A stretch of DNA of 64,000 nt from Brevibacterium sp. HMSC07C04 (lineage in GTDB: Bacteria; Actinomycetota; Actinomycetes; Actinomycetales; Brevibacteriaceae). Below are positions 7,807 to 16,507 of this stretch, one piece after another. Each line of letters begins with the position of its first letter. Position 1 is the stretch's first letter. Both the position numbers and the translations under genes were made by a program. The notes below the pieces were generated by a model, which was not told where the DNA came from, ran no database searches, and worked only from the letters and a program-made list of their open reading frames with translations. The stretch is from the NCBI RefSeq assembly GCF_001815905.1, contig NZ_KV823286.1:1-64000 (forward strand), written 5' to 3'.

Positions 7807-9566
7807 CAGTACTTACGCTCCATGGGCTCGTAGCGGGTGACGATGACCGGTTTGGTTTCCAGACGCATGCCGGTGATTCCCTCGGCGGTGCTGTTGGGGT
7901 CCAGGTAGGTCATCGTGTGGTGCATGAAGTTTGCGTCGTCGCGGTCGGGGAAGTCCTCGCGGAAGTGCCCGCCGCGCGATTCCTTGCGGTGCAGTGCGGC
8001 AACGGCAACGGCTTCGGCCAGCTGCAGGAGGAAGCCCAGTTCAATGGCTTCGAGCAGGTCGAGGTTGTAGCGCTTGCCGCGGTCGTGAATGCCGATGTTC
8101 TTGTAGCGCTCACGCAGCTTTTCGATGACGTCGATGGCTTCGCGCAGGGTTTCGTCGGTGCGGAACACCTGGACGTTGGCGTCCATGATCTCCTGCAGTT
8201 CAGCGCGGATGTCTCCGACGAGTTCGGTGCCCTTGGAGTTGCGCATGGTCTCAACCATGTCAATCACCATGTCGGCTGCATCGTCAGCGACTTCCTGCTG
8301 CTGCGCGGTCTTGGCGAATTCGGCGGCGTTGATGCCGGCGCGCTTGCCGAAGACGTTGATGTCCAGCAGCGAGTTGGTGCCCAGGCGGTTGGAGCCGTGC
8401 ACCGACACGCACGCACATTCGCCGGCGGCGTAGAGGCCGGGAACGACGGTGTCGTTGTCGGCGAGCACTTCGCCTGCGACGGTGGTCGGGATGCCGCCCA
8501 TGCCGTAGTGGGCCGTCGGGAAGACGGGGACCGGTTCGGTGTAGGGCTCAACGCCCAGGTAGGTGCGGGCGAACTCGGTGATGTCCGGCAGCTTGGCGTC
8601 GATGTGCGCGGGTTCGAGGTGGGTAAGGTCCAGCAGGACGTAGTCCTTGTTGGGGCCTGCGCCGCGGCCTTCGCGCACTTCGTTGGCCATGGAGCGGGCC
8701 ACGATGTCACGAGGAGCGAGGTCCTTGATTGTGGGTGCGTAGCGCTCCATGAAGCGCTCACCTTCGGCGTTGCGGAGGATGCCGCCTTCACCGCGGGCTG
8801 CTTCGGACAGGAGGATGCCGAGTCCTGCAAGGCCCGTGGGGTGGAACTGGAAGAACTCCATGTCTTCCAGCGGGATGCCGCGCTTGTAGGTGACGGCCAG
8901 GCCGTCACCGGTGAGCGTGTGGGCGTTCGAGGTGGTCTTGAACATCTTGCCGAAACCGCCGGTTGCGAACACAACGGCCTTGGAGCGGAAGACGTGGATT
9001 TCGCCGGTTGCCAGTTCATAGGACACGACACCGGCGACGACCTTCTTGCCGTCGACTTCATTGATGATGACGTCGAGGACGTAGAACTCGTTGTAGAACT
9101 CAACGCCATGCTTGACGCAGTTCTGGTAGAGGGTCTGAAGGATCATGTGGCCGGTGCGGTCTGCTGCGTAGCATGCGCGGCGGACCGGTGCCTTGCCGTG
9201 ATCGCGGGTGTGGCCGCCGAAGCGGCGCTGGTCGATTTTGCCTTCCGGTGTGCGGTTGAAGGGAAGGCCCATCTTTTCGAGGTCGAGCACGGCGTCGATG
9301 GCTTCTTTTGCCATGACTTCGGCTGCGTCCTGGTCGACGAGGTAGTCCCCGCCCTTAATGGTGTCGAAGGTGTGCCATTCCCAGTTGTCCTCTTCGACGT
9401 TGGCCAGTGCGGCGCACATGCCGCCCTGTGCCGCGCCGGTGTGCGAGCGGGTGGGGTAGATCTTCGTGAGCACTGCGGTGCGTGCACGCTGGCCGGATTC
9501 GATGGCCGCGCGCATGCCGGCGCCGCCAGCTCCGACGATCACAACGTCATAGTCATGTACCTGCAT
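7806..9566 (-). CDS. sdhA: Succinate dehydrogenase flavoprotein subunit
   Basis: A 586-residue FAD subunit that oxidises succinate to fumarate. The dinucleotide-binding VGAGGAGMRAA motif is at residues 11-21. H42 in the SHTGAAQGGM motif is the expected covalent FAD attachment site, and HTRDHGKAPVRRACY carries active-site residues. The NSLLDINVFGKRAG motif further on is typical of SdhA. Full length, with sdhD upstream and sdhB overlapping downstream. Confidence 0.97.
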   Translation of the reverse strand: MQVHDYDVVIVGAGGAGMRAAIESGQRARTAVLTKIYPTRSHTGAAQGGMCAALANVEEDNWEWHTFDTIKGGDYLVDQDAAEVMAKEAIDAVLDLEKMGLPFNRTPEGKIDQRRFGGHTRDHGKAPVRRACYAADRTGHMILQTLYQNCVKHGVEFYNEFYVLDVIINEVDGKKVVAGVVSYELATGEIHVFRSKAVVFATGGFGKMFKTTSNAHTLTGDGLAVTYKRGIPLEDMEFFQFHPTGLAGLGILLSEAARGEGGILRNAEGERFMERYAPTIKDLAPRDIVARSMANEVREGRGAGPNKDYVLLDLTHLEPAHIDAKLPDITEFARTYLGVEPYTEPVPVFPTAHYGMGGIPTTVAGEVLADNDTVVPGLYAAGECACVSVHGSNRLGTNSLLDINVFGKRAGINAAEFAKTAQQQEVADDAADMVIDMVETMRNSKGTELVGDIRAELQEIMDANVQVFRTDETLREAIDVIEKLRERYKNIGIHDRGKRYNLDLLEAIELGFLLQLAEAVAVAALHRKESRGGHFREDFPDRDDANFMHHTMTYLDPNSTAEGITGMRLETKPVIVTRYEPMERKY

Positions 9567-9592
9567 AAGGTCTCTATTCTCCTAAGCGGCGG

Positions 9593-10042
9593 TCAGGCCT
9601 GGCAGAAGCTCGGCAGCAGCGACGGGTCTGCTCCGGTCGGACAGGGGCTGAAGGTGAAGATCACCAGGGTGCCGAGCACAATGATGATTGCGGATGCCAC
9701 GTAGAGGATGATCTGCAGCGTGACGTTGGTGCGCGGCTTTTCGGCGTAGTCGTTGATGATGGTGCGCATGCCGTTGGTGCCGTGGATCATGGCCAGCCAC
9801 AGCATGGCCAGATCCCAGATCTGCCAGAACGGGTTGGCCCACTTGCCGCCGACGAAGCCGAAGTCGAGGCCCTGAACGCCTTCGCCCATCCACAGGTTCA
9901 CAATCAGGTGACCGAAGATCAGGATGACGAGGAAGACGCCTGAGATGCGCATGAACAGCCATGCGAACAGCTCGAAGTTCGACTTGGTGGTCTTGTGGCG
10001 CTGGTATTCGGCGCGGGGCTTGGGGATAACGGGTGTTGTCAT
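9593..10042 (-). CDS. sdhD: Succinate dehydrogenase membrane anchor subunit
   Basis: A 149-residue protein with three hydrophobic helices, the second membrane anchor of complex II. The helix segment LFMRISGVFLVILIFGHLIV carries a His in the position of the heme/quinone-site ligand, and MIHGTNGMRTIINDY matches the SdhD family. It lies five bases after sdhC and 26 before sdhA in the same operon. Confidence 0.92.
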   Translation of the reverse strand: MTTPVIPKPRAEYQRHKTTKSNFELFAWLFMRISGVFLVILIFGHLIVNLWMGEGVQGLDFGFVGGKWANPFWQIWDLAMLWLAMIHGTNGMRTIINDYAEKPRTNVTLQIILYVASAIIIVLGTLVIFTFSPCPTGADPSLLPSFCQA

Positions 10043-10047
10043 TGTGC

Positions 10048-10425
10048 TCAGCCTCCGAACGTGTGCATCAGCTGGCGGGGGATGAACGCAATCATCACGA
10101 TCAGCCAGAGGACCATGACTGCCCAGAACAGTTTGCGCTGGTTCTTGGGTCCGCCCTTCCAGAAGTCAACGAGGACTACGCGCAGGCCGTTGAAAGCGTG
10201 GTAGGCGATTCCTGCTACCAGTCCGATTTCGGCAAACGCCATCAGCGGCGTCTTATACGTTCCGATAACTGCGTTGTAGGCCTCGGGCGAGACGCGAACG
10301 AGAGCAGTGTCGAGCACGTGCACCAGCAGGAAGAAGAAGATGCCGACTCCGGTGACGCGGTGAGCGACCCAGGACCACATTCCTTCGTGTCCGCGGTACA
10401 GAGTGCCCGTTGACGCTTTGGCCAC
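10048..10425 (-). CDS. sdhC: Succinate dehydrogenase cytochrome b556 subunit
   Basis: A 125-residue first gene of the sdh operon, with three membrane helices. RVTGVGIFFFLLVHVLDTA and YHAFNGLRVVLVDF contain the His and Arg typical of the heme-binding anchor. The GTG start at 10425 is set by GGAGG seven bases upstream. The promoter must lie in the 424-bp gap before manC; a TATACA sequence at about 10452-10457 (minus strand) is a possible -10 element. Confidence 0.93.
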   Translation of the reverse strand: MAKASTGTLYRGHEGMWSWVAHRVTGVGIFFFLLVHVLDTALVRVSPEAYNAVIGTYKTPLMAFAEIGLVAGIAYHAFNGLRVVLVDFWKGGPKNQRKLFWAVMVLWLIVMIAFIPRQLMHTFGG

Positions 10426-10849
10426 GGGTCATCCTCCATTTTGCGATTACGTGTATAGCGTTTTGAATCTACGCGCGTTTCACAGTATTTTCCAATCTTC
10501 CGAAGTTCGGGTGATCGGTTTTCTGTGCTCTGCGAGCAGCTTCTTGTCAGCTGGCCGTTCGGTCGGTCGGCTGAGGACCGCTCTATTGTCTCATGTCGGT
10601 TTGCGTCTGCTTCCGGCGGCTCTCGGCAAATTAGGGTACGTTCTCGTGTTCTATCGGGCCTTCCCGGTGCGGTGCCCAGCACGAGGTGGAGCCGCAGTTC
10701 CGTGCCGACCTCCGCCTCGTGCGCGGGTGCGGGTGGGAGGCGGTGCCGAAACGGCGCCACTACCAGGGCGGGGTGCTGAGTGGGCCTGCAGAGCACGCCC
10801 GAGCGTGTCGGTGCGGCCGGAGCTGGGGCGGCTGGGGGATAATCGGGCG
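10426..10849. other. Intergenic region between divergent sdhC and manC
   Basis: A 424-bp gap holding the two divergent promoters. The manC -10 candidate is at 10838-10843 and the sdhC one near 10452. No open reading frame with family resemblance or convincing repeat was found. Confidence 0.6.
10838..10843 (+). promoter_or_regulatory. Leaderless promoter of manC
   Basis: GATAAT is 6 nt before the ATG at 10850, and no ribosome-binding sequence is visible. The spacing equals that of other leaderless starts in the window. Confidence 0.5.
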
Positions 10850-11959
10850 ATGCTTTCTCGTTTCCACGCTGTGATCCCGGCCGGCGGTTCCGGCACTCGC
10901 CTGTGGCCGCTGTCGCGGCAGGACAGGCCGAAGTTCCTGCTCGACGTTTTGGGCTCTGGCCGTTCGCTGCTGGAAGAGACGTGGGCGCGGATTGAGGACC
11001 TCACGGCCGTTGAGAACAGGTGGGTGGTCACGGGTCAGGCCCACGCGAAGGCGGTGCGGGAACAGCTGCCCGCGCTCGATGCGCAGAATGTGATTGCCGA
11101 ACCGTCGCCGAAAGACTCCGCTGCCGCTATCGGCTTGGCTGCCATGCTCATTCACAGGCGGGACCCGGAGGCGGTCATCGGTTCGTTCTCTGCTGACCAC
11201 TCAATCACCAATCCGTGCGAGTTCCGCCGGGTTGTCGCGGAAGCTCACAGCGCTGCGGCAGGCGGGGACATTGTGACGATCGGAATCACCCCGACCTTCC
11301 CGTCAACCGCCTACGGCTATATCAAGGCTGGCAAGCGCCTGGGGCTGTCAGAAGCGCCCACGGCCATGCGCGCCGAGAAGTTCGTGGAAAAGCCCGCGGC
11401 CAACACCGCCCGCAGGTACACGTATTCGGGCAAGTACCGCTGGAACGCGGGGATGTTCATTGCCCGCGCGGACGCTCTGCTGGCCCAGTTCGAAGCCTTT
11501 TCGCCGGACCTGTATGCGGGGCTGTCGGCTGTTGCCGACGCGTGGGCAACTTCGGAGCACGATGCTGTGCTTGCCGAAGTGTGGCCGAGCTTGGAGCCCA
11601 TTGCGATCGACTACGCGGTGGCCGAACCCGCTGCCGAACAGGGGCGGGTTGTTGTGGTTCCCGGCGACTTCGGCTGGGATGACGTGGGTGATTTTGCTTC
11701 CGTTGCCCAGCTGCGCCAGCCGATTCCCGGCGAACCGTCCAGTGTTTTCGCCGCCGGTGACGATGTGCGCCTTGTCGATGTTGACTCTTCCGGTCTGGTG
11801 TATTCGACCACCCAGCGGGCGATTGCGCTCGTGGGAGTGGAGAACATCGTGGTCGTAGACACTGACGATGCGCTGCTGGTCACCCGGCGTGCGTCGGCGC
11901 AGAGAGTGAAAGAAGCCGTGAAGCGGGCTCGCGAACTGGGCTTTGAGGACATTCTGTGA
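10850..11959 (+). CDS. manC: Mannose-1-phosphate guanylyltransferase
   Basis: A 369-residue nucleotidyltransferase making GDP-mannose from GTP and mannose-1-phosphate for glycolipid and glycoprotein mannosylation. The N-terminal PAGGSGTRLWPLSR motif is the GTP-binding signature, and FVEKP follows in mid-protein. YRWNAGMF and DFGWDDVGDF are also family segments. The frame stays open for 149 codons upstream, but the conserved fold begins at ATG 10850, which also has a GATAAT box 6 nt before it. It lacks the C-terminal isomerase domain of bifunctional ManC/AlgA. Confidence 0.93.
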   Translation: MLSRFHAVIPAGGSGTRLWPLSRQDRPKFLLDVLGSGRSLLEETWARIEDLTAVENRWVVTGQAHAKAVREQLPALDAQNVIAEPSPKDSAAAIGLAAMLIHRRDPEAVIGSFSADHSITNPCEFRRVVAEAHSAAAGGDIVTIGITPTFPSTAYGYIKAGKRLGLSEAPTAMRAEKFVEKPAANTARRYTYSGKYRWNAGMFIARADALLAQFEAFSPDLYAGLSAVADAWATSEHDAVLAEVWPSLEPIAIDYAVAEPAAEQGRVVVVPGDFGWDDVGDFASVAQLRQPIPGEPSSVFAAGDDVRLVDVDSSGLVYSTTQRAIALVGVENIVVVDTDDALLVTRRASAQRVKEAVKRARELGFEDIL

Positions 11960-12037
11960 CGCCAGAAGTCGCAGCGGAGCCAAGCTGTCCGGGCTGGGGC
12001 GTACAATCGCCCGAATGCTGATTTGAACGGAGGCACA

Positions 12038-13210
12038 GTGATCCAGGCGGAAGTTGCGGCGTTTGCCGACGAGCTGCGGGACTTTCGGCGTGATATCCAC
12101 GCCCACCCCGAACTGTCGTACCAGGAGTTCCGCACTACCGAGAAGATCGCTGAGCGACTGCGGGCCGCGGGTCTTAGGCCACGGCTTCTGGAGGAGACGG
12201 GACTCACGGTCGATGTGGGATCCGGCCCGCTCAAGTGCGGTCTGCGCGCTGACATCGACGCCCTGCCGCTGGATGACCTGACGAACACTCCCTTCGCCTC
12301 GACCGTTCCCGGTGTCGCCCACGCCTGCGGGCACGACGTTCACCTGACCTCGCTGCTGGGTGCGGCCCTCGTCCTCAACGAGATCGACCGCCGTCAGGGC
12401 CTGGGCGGAACGATCCGCTGCATTTTCCAGCCGGCCGAAGAAGTCACCCCCGGCGGTGCGCTCAAAGTCATCAACCAGGGCGTTTTGGAAGATGTGCCCG
12501 TCTGCTATGCGCTGCACTGCGACCCGGCTGTCGACGTCGGCAAGGTCGGTTCGCGCATCGGCGCGATCACCGCCGCCGGCGATACCGTCATCATCCGTCT
12601 GCGCGGGCACGGCGGCCACACGTCCCGTCCCCACCTGACGGAAGACCTCGTCTACGCACTGGGCAAGCTGGCCGTCGACCTGCCGGCGACCCTTCACCGA
12701 CTGATTGACCCTCGCCACGCGATTTCTCTGGTGTGGGGTGGTATCGAAGCCGGGCACGCACCGAATGTGGTGCCAGGCGAAGGGCAGCTGATGGGAACCC
12801 TGCGCTGTCTGGACGTCGACGGTTGGAACCAGGTGGCCGAAGTCCTGCCGGAACTCGTTGACCGCATTGCCGGACCATACGGGGTCGAGGTTGAGCTCGA
12901 ACACCGCCGCGGCGTCCCGCCGGTGGTCAACACCGAAGACGAGGTCTCGTCAGCAGAAGCCGCCATCCGCCGCGAACTGGGCCCCACCTCGGTCCAGCTG
13001 ACTCCGCAGTCCATGGGCGGAGAGGACTTCGCGTGGTACCTCACCCACGTCCCCGGAGCGCTCATTCGCCTGGGTACGCGCACGCCGGGTGGACGAACCT
13101 ATGACATTCACCAGGGCGACCTGCTCATCGACGAGGATGCACTGCCGGTTGCCGTCCGCGTTTTCACAGCGCTTGCACTGGAGCGCCTGGGCTTCCACGG
13201 CGAGCCCTGA
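12038..13210 (+). CDS. M20-family amidohydrolase
   Basis: A 390-residue metallopeptidase-fold enzyme of the M20D group, which deacylate N-acyl amino acids or similar amides. HACGHDVH at residues 95-102 carries the metal-bridging Cys and His. QPAEEVTPGGA contains the catalytic Glu pair, and GHGGHTSRPH marks the lid domain. The GTG start at 12038 follows CGGAGG; the TTG at 12023 would lie upstream of that site. A TACAAT box at 12002-12007 is a possible promoter. The exact substrate cannot be read from the sequence. Confidence 0.88.
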   Translation: MIQAEVAAFADELRDFRRDIHAHPELSYQEFRTTEKIAERLRAAGLRPRLLEETGLTVDVGSGPLKCGLRADIDALPLDDLTNTPFASTVPGVAHACGHDVHLTSLLGAALVLNEIDRRQGLGGTIRCIFQPAEEVTPGGALKVINQGVLEDVPVCYALHCDPAVDVGKVGSRIGAITAAGDTVIIRLRGHGGHTSRPHLTEDLVYALGKLAVDLPATLHRLIDPRHAISLVWGGIEAGHAPNVVPGEGQLMGTLRCLDVDGWNQVAEVLPELVDRIAGPYGVEVELEHRRGVPPVVNTEDEVSSAEAAIRRELGPTSVQLTPQSMGGEDFAWYLTHVPGALIRLGTRTPGGRTYDIHQGDLLIDEDALPVAVRVFTALALERLGFHGEP

Positions 13211-13231
13211 CATGCGGTTTGCGGCAGTCGT

Positions 13232-13237
13232 TAGACT
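13232..13237 (+). promoter_or_regulatory. Leaderless promoter of adenosine deaminase
   Basis: TAGACT lies exactly 6 nt before the GTG start at 13244, with no Shine-Dalgarno sequence. This TANNNT-to-start spacing is known for leaderless actinobacterial mRNAs. Confidence 0.7.
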
Positions 13238-13243
13238 GTCCGC

Positions 13244-14350
13244 GTGGAAGAGAACCTGTTCCCGGTACCGGCCGGAGTGCACCCGGATGACCCGATTCTG
13301 CAGCTGCCCAAAGTCAGTCTGCACGACCACTTGGACGGCGGTCTGAGGCCAGCGACGATCATCGAACTCGCCGCCGGGGCCGATGTCGAACTGCCCGCCG
13401 ACAATCCTGAAAAGCTGGGGGAGTGGTTCCGCACCCAGGCGGATTCGGGAAGCCTGCCGGAATACCTCAAAACCTTTGGTGTGACCGTGGGAGTCCTGCA
13501 GTCTGCCGAAGCCCTCACACGTGCGGCCCGTGAATGGACGCTCGACCAGGTGGCCGATGGCGTGTTCTACGCCGAATGTCGGTGGGCACCCGAACAGCAC
13601 GTTGCCGGTGACCTCACCATGGACGATGCCGTGCACGCGGTCGAAAAGGGCATGGAAGAGGGCGTGGCGCTGGCAGCGCAGGAGGGCCGCACCATCATCA
13701 CCGCCCAGATCCTCACCGCCATGCGGCAGAACGACAATTCGCTGGCGGTGGCTGAGCTTGCGCTGCGCAACCGCGACAGCGGGGTTGTCGGCTTCGACCT
13801 CGCGGGGCCGGAAGACGGCTTCCCGGCATCAGCGCACAAAGCGGCTCTCGACCTGCTGCGGGGCGAACTGTTTCCCACCACCCTGCATGCCGGAGAAGAC
13901 GGCGGCCTGCAGAGCATGATGGATGCTGTCGCAGTCTGCGGTGCGGTGCGAATCGGCCACGGGGTCGACATTGTGCAGGACATGCAGATCACAGACGGCG
14001 CCGGCGAAATCGGCAGGCTTGCCGCGTGGGTGCTCGACAGGCAGATCCCGCTTGAAGTGTGCCCTTCGTCAAACATTCAGACCGGTGCGGCTCGGTCAAT
14101 CGAATCCCACCCCATTACGGGTTTGAAGGACTTGGGCTTCAACGTCACCGTCAATCCGGACAACAGGCTCATGTCCCAGACGTCGGTGACGCGCGAAATG
14201 CGGCTGCTTGTCGAACACGCGGGCTGGGACATCATCGACCTCGAAATCGCGACCACCGCGGCTCTGCGTGCCGCGTTCATTCCATTGGACGTGCGTGATC
14301 GCCTGCTGGAGGAAATCGTGGTGCCCGGCTTTGAGCGGATCGACCTGTGA
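13244..14350 (+). CDS. add: Adenosine deaminase
   Basis: A 368-residue TIM-barrel hydrolase converting adenosine to inosine. The zinc ligands H27 and H29 are in SLHDHLDG, with the HAGED and IGHGVDI motifs and CPSSNIQT plus NPDNRLMS at the C-terminal end. The length matches bacterial ADD. The GTG start is fixed by a leaderless promoter. The last four bases overlap the start of the following membrane protein gene. Confidence 0.94.
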   Translation: MEENLFPVPAGVHPDDPILQLPKVSLHDHLDGGLRPATIIELAAGADVELPADNPEKLGEWFRTQADSGSLPEYLKTFGVTVGVLQSAEALTRAAREWTLDQVADGVFYAECRWAPEQHVAGDLTMDDAVHAVEKGMEEGVALAAQEGRTIITAQILTAMRQNDNSLAVAELALRNRDSGVVGFDLAGPEDGFPASAHKAALDLLRGELFPTTLHAGEDGGLQSMMDAVAVCGAVRIGHGVDIVQDMQITDGAGEIGRLAAWVLDRQIPLEVCPSSNIQTGAARSIESHPITGLKDLGFNVTVNPDNRLMSQTSVTREMRLLVEHAGWDIIDLEIATTAALRAAFIPLDVRDRLLEEIVVPGFERIDL

Positions 14351-14892
14351 ATCGTTCCAGTGGCTCATCGGCCCGCCCCGGTGACTGGCGTCGTGAAGAA
14401 CGCCAGCGGCGCAAACGCGGTGAACCTTCGGCGATTCATTCGACACCGCGACCGGAAGTCGATCTTCCGCCGCGTCCGGCGAGCCTGAAAGCGGCGGTGG
14501 CTGCCATGGCTCTGCAGGGCGGCGCACTTCTCGTGGCTGCGGCCATCTACGTGTACGCCGGTCTCACCGGAGCCGGCAGCAGCCTGGGTTCGCTTGTTGG
14601 GCTGGCGCTCATGTTCCTGCTCATGGCGGCATCTATGTTCGGAGTGTCCCGCGGTCTGTGGAAATACCGCCGCTGGGCTCGCCCGGCTGCTGTCGCGTGG
14701 AACGTTCTGCTGCTGTTCTTCGCCTGGTCTGTTCGGCCCGGTGTCATCAGCGCAGGCGGGGACTACATGTTCTGGGGGCCGCTGGTGTGCGGCCTGGTGA
14801 CGCTGGTGCTGGTTTTTCTCCCGCCGACCCTGCGGGCCTATGACGAAGGCCTGCGCAGACAGGATGAAGCCGCACAGCGCGCCGCTGAATGA
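14347..14892 (+). CDS. Four-helix membrane protein of unknown function
   Basis: A 181-residue protein with a basic, Arg/Pro-rich cytoplasmic N-terminal tail of about 50 residues, four predicted membrane helices (about 52-75, 80-102, 113-130 and 140-158) and a short charged C-terminal tail. It starts at GTG overlapping the add stop (GTGA), so it is co-translated with adenosine deaminase. No family is recognised. Confidence 0.75.
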   Translation: MNRSSGSSARPGDWRREERQRRKRGEPSAIHSTPRPEVDLPPRPASLKAAVAAMALQGGALLVAAAIYVYAGLTGAGSSLGSLVGLALMFLLMAASMFGVSRGLWKYRRWARPAAVAWNVLLLFFAWSVRPGVISAGGDYMFWGPLVCGLVTLVLVFLPPTLRAYDEGLRRQDEAAQRAAE

Positions 14893-14991
14893 GCTGTGCG
14901 GCTGAGAGCTGGTGGCCCGCGGCGGTTGAGCGTTGGTGGCCCGCGGCTCAGCCTGCGTAGGCTGCCAGCGCAGACCAACAGCGGCGAAGCG

Positions 14992-15702
14992 TCAGCCGGC
15001 TTCGACGTAGTCGCCGCAGGCGGTGGCGAGAGAATCGCCTTCGAAGTCCCCTCCGCTGTCGCGCAGGTTGCGGCTGGCGTCTTGGATTGCCCACCAGACT
15101 TCCGGTGAGGACAGCCATTCTTTGCGCAGACCTTCCCTCGCTCCGGAGTCCTGCGCCAGTTTGTCGGCCGCGCCGCCGATGGTGTCCTGTGCGTTTTCGG
15201 CGGTGCAGCGTTCTTCGCTCGTGGGGCCGTCGGGGATGAGGTCGTCCTTGGCCTCCGAGGACTTCGCGGTCAGGGCGTAATCACCATCGCTTTTCTCTTC
15301 GACGGTGAATGTTCCGGTGATCAGCGCAAATGTGCCATTGGCGTCAACGGTCGACTTCGGCGCTGTGACCTTGACGCTGCCCTGTGTGCTGGGGCTCAGA
15401 GTTACGGAATCGCCGTCGCCGGGTTCGTCTTCGGTCTGCATCCAGGCCCACAGGTAGATAGGGTCTCCGGAGTCAGCTGATCCCGCAAGGCTCTGCCACA
15501 GGGGGTCTTCTTTTTTCGGCCCCCCGGGGCTGACATCGACGAACTGACTGTCACCAGCGTTGTCATCTGCAGTCGCCGACGCGGTTGACTCCGCGGCAGC
15601 TGGGCTGTTCGAGGTGCCCTCGGCAGGGCGTTCACTGTCGACGACGGAGCATCCGACAAGGCTGAATGCGGCAACGGAACCAAGTGCGAGCAGGCGCTTC
15701 AC
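14992..15702 (-). CDS. Secreted lipoprotein
   Basis: A 236-residue protein with a lipoprotein signal peptide: MKRLLALGSVAAFSLVGC, lipidated at C18. A Ser/Ala/Thr-rich linker follows, then an acidic soluble domain with few recognisable motifs. The GTG start is supported by GGGAGG upstream. It is convergent with the add-membrane protein pair and likely sits on the outer face of the membrane; function unknown. Confidence 0.8.
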   Translation of the reverse strand: MKRLLALGSVAAFSLVGCSVVDSERPAEGTSNSPAAAESTASATADDNAGDSQFVDVSPGGPKKEDPLWQSLAGSADSGDPIYLWAWMQTEDEPGDGDSVTLSPSTQGSVKVTAPKSTVDANGTFALITGTFTVEEKSDGDYALTAKSSEAKDDLIPDGPTSEERCTAENAQDTIGGAADKLAQDSGAREGLRKEWLSSPEVWWAIQDASRNLRDSGGDFEGDSLATACGDYVEAG

Positions 15703-15770
15703 GATGGCCTCCCAGGAAGACGGCGGTTTCTTTAGATTCTATGCGGGGTACACGAGTGCAGGCTGCCGGT

Positions 15771-16280
15771 TCAGTCTTCGCAGTCGCGCATGATCTGCAG
15801 GTCAAAGGACGCCGACATGGTGCGCAGAAGATCAGCCAGGCGGCGGGTCTGAGTGCCGGACATGCTGCTCATGAGTTCGTGTTCGCGCTCCAAGAAGTCC
15901 AACATGGCCCCGTCGACCCTGGCCAGCCCGTCCTCGGTCAGCTGCACTCTGACACCTCGGCGGTCCCCGGGATCGGGGCTGCGCGTGACAAGACCGGCTG
16001 ACACCAGCCGGTCAATCCGGTTGGTCATAGTGCCGGAGGTGACCATCATCTGCTCTGTCAGCTTTGACGGCGACAGCTGGTAGGGACTGCCGGCGCGGCG
16101 CAGGGAGGACAGAACGTCGAACGACCACACGTCGAGACCGTGAGAGGCGAAGATGTCTTTGCGCGCCCGGTCAAGCAGCTTGGCCAGACGGCTGACACGG
16201 GACACAACCTCCATGGGGGCCACATCGAGGTCAGGCCGTTCACGCTGCCATTCGCTGACAATCCGGTCGACTTCGTCCAT
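15771..16280 (-). CDS. MarR-family transcriptional regulator
   Basis: A 169-residue winged-helix regulator. The DNA-binding part is visible as LSPSKLTEQMMVTSGTMTNR followed by the wing DPGDRRGVRVQLT, typical of MarR. The open frame reaches back to 16370, but ATG 16280 has a TACTAT box exactly 6 nt upstream and gives normal MarR length. A perfect ATCTCGAGAT palindrome lies between the -10 box and the expected -35, suggesting it represses its own gene. Its ligand and other targets are unknown. Confidence 0.88.
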   Translation of the reverse strand: MDEVDRIVSEWQRERPDLDVAPMEVVSRVSRLAKLLDRARKDIFASHGLDVWSFDVLSSLRRAGSPYQLSPSKLTEQMMVTSGTMTNRIDRLVSAGLVTRSPDPGDRRGVRVQLTEDGLARVDGAMLDFLEREHELMSSMSGTQTRRLADLLRTMSASFDLQIMRDCED

Positions 16281-16286
16281 GCCCCC

Positions 16287-16292
16287 ATAGTA
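16287..16292 (-). promoter_or_regulatory. Leaderless promoter of the marR-type gene
   Basis: TACTAT on the minus strand is 6 nt before the ATG at 16280. Confidence 0.65.
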
Positions 16293-16297
16293 GTTCG

Positions 16298-16307
16298 ATC
16301 TCGAGAT
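16298..16307. promoter_or_regulatory. Candidate MarR operator
   Basis: The perfect 10-bp palindrome ATCTCGAGAT lies at about -18 to -27 relative to the inferred leaderless start of the MarR gene. Polymerase would cover it, so autorepression is plausible. Confidence 0.5.
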
Positions 16308-16507
16308 TCTCAACAACGAGCTAAATGGTGTGGGTCCGCTTCTGGCCCCTGCTTCCCTGGGAAAACCCAAAGTTTCGGACGTTGTTCACATCCTGGATGT
16401 CCAGAAGCGCATCGGTGTTTTAAGGTGGAGAGCGTTGACAAGCTGCAAGATTGTCTGAAACCCGTGCCGGGTCATGAGGCTCGGCAGAATCAACAGAAGG
16501 ACTACAC

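Noticed and set aside
7773-9704. A 643-codon plus-strand frame
   Set aside because: It is antisense to sdhA/sdhD and mirrors their codon pattern; no family features.
11348-12904. A 518-codon minus-strand frame
   Set aside because: It is antisense to manC and the amidohydrolase gene, both clearly coding.
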